Shown: positions 13,887 through 20,459 of the stretch, in pieces
Layout of the letters: each line of letters opens with the position of its first letter
How positions within the stretch are numbered: position 1 is the first letter of the stretch
Virus record (IMG/VR): IMGVR_UViG_3300018420_000085
Coordinates: 1-27,069 of that record
Strand: one strand, 5' to 3'
Origin: a virus
DNA: 27,069 bases
Notes under the pieces: model-generated
Seen by the model: only the letters and a program-made list of their open reading frames with translations
What the model was told of the DNA's origin: nothing
Database searches by the model: none
Program-made: the position numbers and the translations under genes

Positions 13887-13902
13887 CTATATATAGGGAA
13901 TC
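13887..13902 (-). promoter_or_regulatory. Promoter-like sequence CCCTATATATAG
   Basis: On the minus strand TTGATTCCCTATATATAG lies about 40 bp upstream of the start at 13847, right after a strong hairpin. TATATATAG matches the end of the motif at 483-497 and 20257-20271. It would start the operon that contains the modification genes. Confidence 0.35.
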
Positions 13903-13923
13903 AAGCAAGCACTAAATACTCCA

Positions 13924-13957
13924 ATGCCCCACTAAAAGTTCTCTTTTAGCAGGGCAT
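13924..13957 (-). terminator. 15-bp hairpin after the DUF932 gene
   Basis: On the minus strand ATGCCCTGCTAAAAG pairs with CTTTTAGTGGGGCAT (two G-T pairs) around AGAA. It lies between the DUF932 stop and a promoter-like site. No T run follows, so it may act as an mRNA end or processing and stability structure instead of a standard intrinsic terminator. Confidence 0.5.
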
Positions 13958-13992
13958 CGGGCGAGAGGTGAGCTTCTGCCCACCCCCACATC

Positions 13993-15018
13993 TTATGCGG
14001 CGTACTCAAGTGCTTTGGTCATAGCCTTACGTTTAGTAATAGCGGCTGAACCAAACCATGCAGAGTTTAATGCATGGTCACGAGTCTTAGCTCGCTTTTG
14101 GTGATCCATAACATATGTCACACCATTGAGTGCTCCCCACCAAGTACCTTTAGCAGATTTAAGGTCATGTCCTGGAGATGTTTCAATAGCCTCCAGTATT
14201 GACTGTGATGTTTTGCTAAACTCCTCATGCAGTGGTGGTAAGTCAGACTCTTTAGACTTAGCACGTTCAATAAGTAATTTAGGCTGGAACAACTCAGCAA
14301 TATAGTTATCTATCTGCTCTTTAGTAGCTCGCTTACTGGCAAGGAACTCTGACTGTTCTTGGAACTTAGTCATTTGCTCACCACTAATACCAAGTGCAGT
14401 CTCAGCGGCTTGCATAATTTCCTCGTCAAACATTTGCAGATGCAATACACGGAACTTGCCAGTCATACCCTCTTGGTTGAGAGCCAAGGTTATTGTGTTA
14501 TTGCACACGACACGGATGGGCGTGAACATAACTGTCATAGCTGTGCCAACTTTGTGACTGTTAGCCATAAGCAAGTAACCTTCAATATCGTCACCGCCAG
14601 CTAGTTTGAAGCCCTTCTTGATTTTAGCCAAGCCCCAGACACGCTCGCCATCACTTAGGCTACCAGCAGTATCCATCTCCATATGCCCTGCCTCAGTAAA
14701 CTTTTTAAAGAAGGACATTGTTTCGTGGTTTTGGAAAGGTATGAACCCCTCACCGCAGTGAGATAATACGCGGTTATCTGTATCACGAACAACCACATAA
14801 TGTTCATTAGCGCGAAGCAAAGCTGCTTCACCGCGTGGGTCATTAAGATCCCATGTATTTGGTTTATCAGCATAGTAAACAGGACGTTTACTTACTGTCC
14901 AGTCAAGCCCTGCGGCTTTGAGCATCTCATCAGGTGTAAGGTTATGCTCAACTTTTTCACCAAGCCCATGCCAAGGAACCTGTCCTGCATAAGCCATTGT
15001 TTCTACCATATGTGCCAT
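13993..15018 (-). CDS. DUF932 phage/plasmid-like protein
   Basis: 341 residues. The N-terminus MAHMVETMAYAGQVPWHGLG and internal segments YVVVRDTDNRVLSHCGEGF, PFQNHE, MFTPIRVVCNNTITLAL and the C-terminal WWGALNGVTYVMDH are hallmarks of the DUF932 (TIGR03299) family, frequent on phages and plasmids. Its function is not known; members are often near replication genes, as here. AAAGGAG precedes the ATG by seven bases. It reads from the replication operon and is followed by the 15-bp hairpin. Confidence 0.9.
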   Translation of the reverse strand: MAHMVETMAYAGQVPWHGLGEKVEHNLTPDEMLKAAGLDWTVSKRPVYYADKPNTWDLNDPRGEAALLRANEHYVVVRDTDNRVLSHCGEGFIPFQNHETMSFFKKFTEAGHMEMDTAGSLSDGERVWGLAKIKKGFKLAGGDDIEGYLLMANSHKVGTAMTVMFTPIRVVCNNTITLALNQEGMTGKFRVLHLQMFDEEIMQAAETALGISGEQMTKFQEQSEFLASKRATKEQIDNYIAELFQPKLLIERAKSKESDLPPLHEEFSKTSQSILEAIETSPGHDLKSAKGTWWGALNGVTYVMDHQKRAKTRDHALNSAWFGSAAITKRKAMTKALEYAA

Positions 15019-15042
15019 AATATATCTCCTTTCTACAAGATG

Positions 15043-15306
15043 TTACGCACTGGTGTCAACCGTAGGCAATACATCAAAGTCGGACAAAGTAATGTCCAAC
15101 CAGCATGTGCTACCCTCGGAACTGGTTGCGATGTGGCAACGCATCTCCACATCATTATGTAGCAGTGTTTCAATAATCGGAAACTTTAAGCCCTCTGACA
15201 AATTGTCAATAAATTTAGGCTTTACCGTGCGGTTAGCACTACGCTGGATAGCGCGGTTGTTTAGCCGCTTGAACTGCTCTTTGGTAAGGTATTTTACTTC
15301 TGACAT
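15043..15306 (-). CDS. Hypothetical protein, 87 residues
   Basis: Starts MSEVKYLTKEQFKRLNNRAI; the first 30 residues are basic and helical and the rest is likely beta-rich. AAGGGG is nine bases upstream. It lies between the UvrD-like helicase and the DUF932 gene. No family is recognised. Confidence 0.7.
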   Translation of the reverse strand: MSEVKYLTKEQFKRLNNRAIQRSANRTVKPKFIDNLSEGLKFPIIETLLHNDVEMRCHIATSSEGSTCWLDITLSDFDVLPTVDTSA

Positions 15307-15340
15307 AATAATAAGCCCCTTCTATGGCTGTTGTGGTTAT

Positions 15341-15360
15341 GCCTATATTTAATAGGTGCA
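15341..15360 (-). promoter_or_regulatory. Palindromic promoter-like site TGCACCTATTAAATATAGGC
   Basis: CCTAT and ATAGG face each other across TAAAT, and the minus-strand sequence resembles the CACCTTATTAT promoter-like motif. It is 35-50 bp upstream of the start at 15306, in the 92-bp gap after the helicase gene. It could be a promoter with an overlapping operator. Confidence 0.3.
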
Positions 15361-15398
15361 GCTTTTGGAGCGCAACCATAAACAGGTCGCTATGACAA

Positions 15399-16916
15399 TT
15401 ATGCTGGGATTTGATAACCCCTGCTATGCATAGGATGTATTAAATGAAGATGTTGTAAAGCGCGAGTAAGACCCACATAAAACACGCGAGCTTCATCCAA
15501 ATGTTCGTTCTCAAACTTACGCCACATAGAATAGGAACGACGCATAGTATCAGTGAGAAGCATAACATTATCTGCCTGTGCGCCTTTAGCTGAATGAATG
15601 GTAGAGATCCGTATACGAGGTTCCTCTGTCAAAGATTCTCCTTTACGCAGACAAGCCTTAATATAACGCTTATCTGTTTCTGATATCTTACCTAATCCTT
15701 CATCCCACGGCAAAGTATGTAGCAGACCGTAAAAATCTTGTAGGTCTTGCATACTGTATCTTTGGTCTGATTGTCCCTTATTAAATGTCTTATGTCCATA
15801 CTCTACTTGACTGCCTAACAACATCTGACTATATACGATACGCACTTGTTCTGCTGTGAGTGTACTACCATTACGCATATTTTCCCAGAGTCGCACTGCT
15901 TCAAGAACTTTACCATCAATTGATTTACTGCCATTGTAGACATATAGATGACCTCGGCGGCGTACCTCTTCTTCTATTTGCTTTGCACCTCGTGTTGTAC
16001 GGCTTAGTAAAAGCCACTCGCCATTGGACATATCAACTTGTTCGGAGTGCCGATGCCAATGGACAAAACCTTCCTCATCCCGCGGATTGAACTCTTTGGG
16101 TCTACGGTCGACGACGCGTTGGATGACTTTTTGACTAAGTGTGTGATGGAGGGATGGAATCCTATAACTTTGGTCGAGTACAGTCACACTACCTTCGAGT
16201 CCTATAAAGTAATCTACATCTGCTCCCGCATAACGGAATATGGCTTGGTCATCATCGCCAGCCACGAACATCTCTTTAGAATTGGCCTCTAATAAATGCA
16301 CCATCTTCCATTGCAGAGGTGATAGGTCTTGTGCCTCATCAATAAATACCACCTCAAGTTTTGGTGCTAACTCTCTATAGCAAAACTGCTCAAGCATATC
16401 AGTATAATCAAATAACTGATATCTATCCTTCCATGCCCTTAAACCTCTATCAACATAATCCACTCTTGCCCAATCTGTTTTTAGTGGCACAGTAGATTCA
16501 TTATAGGCTTTGCGTAGCGGCTGTTGCAGTATCCTGGATATATTTATTATCTCTAAAAATTTATCACCATAACCAAAATCTTTGTACGGACCTTGGTCAG
16601 TCAACCCTGAGTTAAAAAAGCCACCAATCTTTAACCACTCACCAATCTCAGGAAACTTATCAGCAGTCATAATCTGGTTATGATTGATACCCATCTGCAT
16701 AAATGCCAAGCTATGAAGGGTACGGAAAAAAGGTAAATCACGTCTGTGTAGTTTAAACTTTTCACAAGCACGATCAATAGCTTCACTTGCCGCACGACGA
16801 GTAAAACCAAAATAACCTATGCGATCTGGTGGGATACCCTTTTGTAAATACTCTTCAACCTTGTTTAGTAGATAGGTTGTTTTACCTGTCCCTGGAGGTC
16901 CGAGTATTATATTCAT
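15399..16916 (-). CDS. UvrD/Rep-like superfamily 1 DNA helicase
   Basis: 505 residues. ATP-driven strand separation at the replication fork or in recombination. Motifs in order: Walker A GPPGTGKTT (6-14), motif Ia FGFTRRAASEA, Walker B DEAQDLSPLQ, motif III AGDDDQAIFRYAGA, motif IV QSYR, motif V STIHSAKGAQ and motif VI FYVGLTRAL near the C-terminus. It is smaller than bacterial UvrD (about 720 residues), as phage members commonly are. The ATG overlaps the stop of the primase (ATGA-type junction), so primase and helicase are made together. It is the only clear unwinding helicase seen in the window. Confidence 0.93.
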   Translation of the reverse strand: MNIILGPPGTGKTTYLLNKVEEYLQKGIPPDRIGYFGFTRRAASEAIDRACEKFKLHRRDLPFFRTLHSLAFMQMGINHNQIMTADKFPEIGEWLKIGGFFNSGLTDQGPYKDFGYGDKFLEIINISRILQQPLRKAYNESTVPLKTDWARVDYVDRGLRAWKDRYQLFDYTDMLEQFCYRELAPKLEVVFIDEAQDLSPLQWKMVHLLEANSKEMFVAGDDDQAIFRYAGADVDYFIGLEGSVTVLDQSYRIPSLHHTLSQKVIQRVVDRRPKEFNPRDEEGFVHWHRHSEQVDMSNGEWLLLSRTTRGAKQIEEEVRRRGHLYVYNGSKSIDGKVLEAVRLWENMRNGSTLTAEQVRIVYSQMLLGSQVEYGHKTFNKGQSDQRYSMQDLQDFYGLLHTLPWDEGLGKISETDKRYIKACLRKGESLTEEPRIRISTIHSAKGAQADNVMLLTDTMRRSYSMWRKFENEHLDEARVFYVGLTRALQHLHLIHPMHSRGYQIPA

Positions 16917-18430
16917 CAGAGTATTTCTTCTTGCTCAGGTAAGTCTGGTAACTCCAATGGCTCTTGGCTATCTGCAAAATAATCCTGTGGCAATGACCAT
17001 ACATGCACACCTTTATTTTTCACACGCCAAAACATTTTTTCTGCTTCCAACCCTTGGAGTCTTAATGTTATTTTGTTTGAGGTATAATGGTTAAAGTCGT
17101 TTACGGTAAGATGCTTTTTAATATCTTTAACTTGGAAAAATACTTTCCCATCAAGCCATACAGCAACGCCTTGTAATACATCTTCACGCTCTGTACCTTT
17201 AGCTCTGTCAGTACAAAACTGTGATAGTAAATCCTCAAACTCGCCTTTTATTGTAGCGTCCGGCGGCACTTCTACAATAGTTAAGTTATCTAACAATAGC
17301 TGTATTCTGGTCTGCCATGCTCTTTGGCTAACAGCTATCGGTAATTTATTTATCTGTGCCACACAATCTTTTTGAAACCTTGTCTGGCTAATCAAACCAT
17401 CAGTGCTAAGTTCTACACGCTGACCATCTACATCAAGTATCCATATAGGTGGGTCACCATCTATCTTAGTAAGGCTAGACATCTGGTTTTGCACACCAGC
17501 CGGACCAACACCAAATTTACGAGTGACACATATATCCTTATTACAAAAAGGTTTGATGGGTTGATCTTCACATTTGTAATAATAATCTTTGCGTTGTAAC
17601 TGCTTGATTACCGCTCCAACTTCAGTATGACTAAGTGGAGGATGTAAATAATCTACATTATACCGTTGTACTAATGCTTCCCAATTATCTGAGTCAAACA
17701 TTCGTGCGTACACACCCAAGTTGAAGAGAGCATTGTTTCGTGAGCCTTCACCAAACCCTTGCTCACAAAGTGCATTTAAACAGGGTGGACCATCCTTTAA
17801 TTTTGGTTCTGGTTTAGATATACGATACTTTTCAAAATCCTCAGGTGTTATTAAGTATCTTGCAGCTTTGCTTACAAAATCCTTTGGCGACATAAGCTCG
17901 CCCTTAAAATCATAAACAGAGCGTGTACTTAAATCACCTTTGAAGTACGGCATATTCAACCCATTACCAGTATCTCCACGGTCAACTAATATAGTTGTTT
18001 GTTTAGGGAATATCTCACCTTCCGCATGGCCTAATGATGCAGCTAGTTCAGTAAGTTTAGATTGTACAAACTCAGCTTTCAGCGCATCTTTAAAGAAAAA
18101 ATAAATATGAGCACCGCCGCTTTTACTGCGACCCACCCAACCAATGATCTTTGCTTCCTTTAATTTATTAACTAATGATTTATGATCTACATCATATGTA
18201 TCAATATCAATCGCACCCCATTTACATAAACTATCATCTCGTATGGGTATAATGCCAAGTCCTTGCTTACCATCTAAATGCTGTTGCCAGAGTTCTTCTG
18301 TGGGTGGTTCTTTAATTATTTTATATACGCCTAGACGTTTACCATCACCACGTTGCTCATCAGGATTAAATACACCATGAGCACGTTTATTACCGTCAAA
18401 TAGCTTTAGAAACTGTTCAGCTAATGTCAT
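16916..18430 (-). CDS. Primase of the archaeo-eukaryotic (AEP/PrimPol) type
   Basis: 504 residues from the ATG at 18430 (GGAG six bases upstream; the TTG at 18442 is rejected). It would lay down primers for the polymerase. The catalytic set is GAIDIDTYD (D75, D77), SKSGGAHIYFFF (103-112, with H108) and EIFPKQ (139-144), the DxD/SxH/h motifs of AEP primases. A middle segment with CLNAL, GSRNNALFNLGVYARM and HTEVGAVIKQ looks like a PriCT-type helical domain. The last 200 residues are a further unrecognised region, possibly winged helix. No DnaG-type zinc finger is present. Confidence 0.85.
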   Translation of the reverse strand: MTLAEQFLKLFDGNKRAHGVFNPDEQRGDGKRLGVYKIIKEPPTEELWQQHLDGKQGLGIIPIRDDSLCKWGAIDIDTYDVDHKSLVNKLKEAKIIGWVGRSKSGGAHIYFFFKDALKAEFVQSKLTELAASLGHAEGEIFPKQTTILVDRGDTGNGLNMPYFKGDLSTRSVYDFKGELMSPKDFVSKAARYLITPEDFEKYRISKPEPKLKDGPPCLNALCEQGFGEGSRNNALFNLGVYARMFDSDNWEALVQRYNVDYLHPPLSHTEVGAVIKQLQRKDYYYKCEDQPIKPFCNKDICVTRKFGVGPAGVQNQMSSLTKIDGDPPIWILDVDGQRVELSTDGLISQTRFQKDCVAQINKLPIAVSQRAWQTRIQLLLDNLTIVEVPPDATIKGEFEDLLSQFCTDRAKGTEREDVLQGVAVWLDGKVFFQVKDIKKHLTVNDFNHYTSNKITLRLQGLEAEKMFWRVKNKGVHVWSLPQDYFADSQEPLELPDLPEQEEIL

Positions 18431-18444
18431 TGCTTTCTCCAATG

Positions 18445-18492
18445 AAAAAGGTGGGAGAGTAGTGTTAGTTGATACCTAGACGCTACTCTCCC
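18445..18492 (-). terminator. Intrinsic terminator after the SSB-like gene
   Basis: GGGAGAGTAG and CTACTCTCCC pair perfectly over 10 bp around a 20-nt loop, and the stem is followed by ACCTTTTTC. A second hairpin (CAGGG/CCCTG plus CAAC/GTTG, 18495-18525) lies just upstream in the transcript. Together they would reduce read-through from the abundant SSB-like gene into the primase gene. Confidence 0.75.
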
Positions 18493-18528
18493 GAGCAACT
18501 ACAGGGCGATCAACCCCTGCGGTTGTAC

Positions 18529-19332
18529 TTAAAACGGCACATCATCATCGCCGCTATCATCTTGTTGAGAGGTGCTTGGCTCAGGTGCAGTTTCCTTTAC
18601 CTCAACTTCGCCAGCTTTTACTGATTTAGCAAAAGCAACTGCCATCTCAAAAATATTAGCTTCCTCAGCATCACCAAGACTAATCGGACCGATCTTAGCA
18701 ATATCCCAACCAAACCAATTACCTTTATCATTGCTTTCAGCAACAGTGGTCATTTGGTATTTATGAGACATCATAGGTAAAGTGTACGGACCGTTTTTAC
18801 CTTGAGCAGTGAGTGCTTGCATTTGTGTCACCCACTTACGCGCCTTCTTTAACTGTGTGCTAGACATAGTAATCAGGCAACGCTGTGGACCATCACTATC
18901 AAGTAGGATTACGAAAAACTGCGCTGTATTTGTAAGAATATTACCATTAGGCAATATATCTTCACCGCGCTCATTTTTAGTAGTGGTATTGACAATAGGG
19001 TCATCAGGATTGTATGAACCAAAATATCCACCACCTTTTTCCCTAGGAGCCCACTCAACATACCGACGGTTATAATAGCATGGCACAACTGTCACACCCT
19101 TTTCACCATCGTATACTTTATTAGCTACCGTATTGAACATCATGCCAGCTTCAGCACCTTCTACATACGCACCATCACGCTTATTTACCTGAGGACTGAG
19201 CTGTGCAAGTATCCGTAGAAACGGTACTGCCATATCTTGGGATGTGGTTTCTTCAAAACCCAACCCGCCAATATCTTCAAACTGTGCTACTGCTACAGCA
19301 GAAGACTCTTTCTTAGCTACTTCTGTTGCCAT
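18529..19332 (-). CDS. Putative single-stranded DNA-binding protein
   Basis: 267 residues. The N-terminus is polar, followed by a beta-rich core (VPFLRILAQLSPQVNKRDGAY, GVTVVPCYYNRRYVEWAP, AQFFVILLDSDGPQRCLITM). The C-terminus ends in an acidic tail, DDSGDDDVPF, the hallmark of SSB tails that recruit partner proteins. It is not an obvious OB-fold Ssb by sequence and resembles divergent phage SSB-type proteins. It is followed by a strong terminator before the primase. A promoter-like motif lies upstream, inside the previous gene. The SSB role is inferred mainly from the tail and context. Confidence 0.75.
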   Translation of the reverse strand: MATEVAKKESSAVAVAQFEDIGGLGFEETTSQDMAVPFLRILAQLSPQVNKRDGAYVEGAEAGMMFNTVANKVYDGEKGVTVVPCYYNRRYVEWAPREKGGGYFGSYNPDDPIVNTTTKNERGEDILPNGNILTNTAQFFVILLDSDGPQRCLITMSSTQLKKARKWVTQMQALTAQGKNGPYTLPMMSHKYQMTTVAESNDKGNWFGWDIAKIGPISLGDAEEANIFEMAVAFAKSVKAGEVEVKETAPEPSTSQQDDSGDDDVPF

Positions 19333-19334
19333 AT

Positions 19335-19877
19335 CTACCTCCGTATTTTGGCTCGCTGCCCCACGAATATACCCAACAGGTCATACGGCAAATTCTCACC
19401 TTTTTCTACCTGTTCCTTTACAAAAGACTTGAGTGTCATGGGTTCAACCCAAGTTTTTGTCTGCGTTTGCAAACCGCGCTGTCCTAGCTCGGCAAGCAAA
19501 TCTTTGGCAAGGTTATCCTCACCGCGACCAAAAGCCGCTGTGACATGATTCTTAATTAGCGAACCATGCCCTGCCGCAGTAAGCCACTGAAAGGCTTCCT
19601 CAGCTCGGTCTTTGGCAATGCTGGCACTATAATAAGGTGTGACACTAATTTCACTGCCATCGTCCATTTTGAGTTCAGTAACACCATGCTCTTGTAACGC
19701 AGCCGGAAGTAAATCTTCCGATACTTTACGCAACTCACGCTTGGTTTCCTTTAACTCTAACTCAAGATCAGCGACACGTTGTTCCAACGTAATCTGTTGC
19801 TTACATAGGTTACTAACAGTGCTGATACCCGATTGATTTATGCTGGTTAGGTCTCCAGCTACACTTTCAAAGTCCAT
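19335..19877 (-). CDS. Coiled-coil protein beside SSB, unknown function
   Basis: 180 residues. Residues about 27-56 (QQITLEQRVADLELELKET and onward) form a likely coiled coil. Then come an LLPAALQEHGV turn, a DDGSEISVTPYYSASI strand pair and a helical C-terminal half with LKSFVKEQVEK. Proteins with this arrangement appear next to SSB genes in other phages, which suggests a replication or recombination partner; this is from memory. GGAAGGAG lies seven bases upstream, and the start overlaps the preceding gene. Confidence 0.75.
   Translation of the reverse strand: MDFESVAGDLTSINQSGISTVSNLCKQQITLEQRVADLELELKETKRELRKVSEDLLPAALQEHGVTELKMDDGSEISVTPYYSASIAKDRAEEAFQWLTAAGHGSLIKNHVTAAFGRGEDNLAKDLLAELGQRGLQTQTKTWVEPMTLKSFVKEQVEKGENLPYDLLGIFVGQRAKIRR
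19625..19642 (-). promoter_or_regulatory. Promoter-like motif TCACACCTTATTATAGTG inside a gene
   Basis: It lies within the coiled-coil gene (codons for VTPYYSA) and shares TCACACCTTATTAT exactly with the intergenic sites at 1629 and 3364. The SSB-like gene starts about 290 bp downstream. It may be an internal promoter that boosts SSB expression, or a coincidence of coding sequence. Confidence 0.35.
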
Positions 19878-20199
19878 TACTAGACTCCTTCCTATGGTAT
19901 AGATCTACTTCCAATGGATAGTAGCGTTCCTCTAGCCTATCCCACTTCAATGCTTTGAACTTACCCATATTCAGGCGAGCTGCTTCTGCACAAGCAATGC
20001 CTATGCATAAGGGGTCTCCTGATAGTAGTAAGTAATCATTATCATTAAAGTTACGAAGGCCACGAGCAATCCTACGAACCGTTGGCTGAGTGCTGAATGA
20101 AACCTGTTCCTTGGCCGGAACAAGTATCTGCAAATCACCAAAGGCAACTGCATCTGTGATATCTCTACCACGCACTTCTTGTGTTATGTAGACTGTCAC
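19867..20199 (-). CDS. Conserved phage protein, 110 residues
   Basis: GTG start at 20199 with GGAG nine bases upstream; begins VTVYITQEVRGRDITDAVAF. The segment LRNFNDNDYLLLSGDPLCIG, then IACAEAARLNMGKFKALKWD, is reminiscent of small conserved proteins from many phages near SSB and polymerase genes. Function unknown. It is the first minus-strand gene of the replication block and is divergent from the SNF2 helicase. On the minus strand, CCCCTATATATAAAAG about 70 bp upstream could be its promoter. Confidence 0.75.
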   Translation of the reverse strand: MTVYITQEVRGRDITDAVAFGDLQILVPAKEQVSFSTQPTVRRIARGLRNFNDNDYLLLSGDPLCIGIACAEAARLNMGKFKALKWDRLEERYYPLEVDLYHRKESSNGL

Positions 20200-20256
20200 G
20201 GCTTTCTACTCCGCTTGCTTTCTAGTCTGGCGTTATTACCAAACAATGCCACCTTA

Positions 20257-20271
20257 CACTTTTATATATAG
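20257..20271 (+). promoter_or_regulatory. Plus-strand promoter-like motif CACTTTTATATATAG
   Basis: An exact copy of the minus-strand 15-mer at 483-497, here facing the lone plus-strand gene and followed by GGGTA. It lies in the 260-bp divergent gap at 20200-20459. A second possible -10 box, TATTAT, lies at about 20428, nearer the gene start. Confidence 0.45.
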
Positions 20272-20306
20272 GGGTAAAACAAAAAAGTTATCATTGTGAT
20301 CCATCC

Positions 20307-20336
20307 GATATTTTAATATCTGATATCTGATATCTG
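20307..20336. repeat. Three 7-bp tandem repeats plus a palindrome in the divergent control region
   Basis: ATATCTG is repeated three times in perfect tandem (20316-20336), directly after GATATTTTAATATC, a 14-bp inverted repeat (20307-20320). The rest of the 20200-20459 gap is AT-rich and without genes. Clustered short repeats between divergent genes fit an operator array or part of a replication origin; nothing here decides between them. Confidence 0.5.
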
Positions 20337-20459
20337 GGTTTTATTCTTTTACAAATACTTACTTTGAGCCCCTACGCGAGATATAACAAGAACATAAAAC
20401 GGTATACAGGATTTTGTTTCTTGTGCTATTATACAAAGTACCCAATAGAAAGCGGTGTC

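Noticed and set aside
20364-20459. A longer N-terminus for the SNF2 helicase
   Set aside because: The extension begins at a TTG, has no conserved residues and runs through the promoter-like region; the ATG at 20460 directly precedes the conserved helicase fold.
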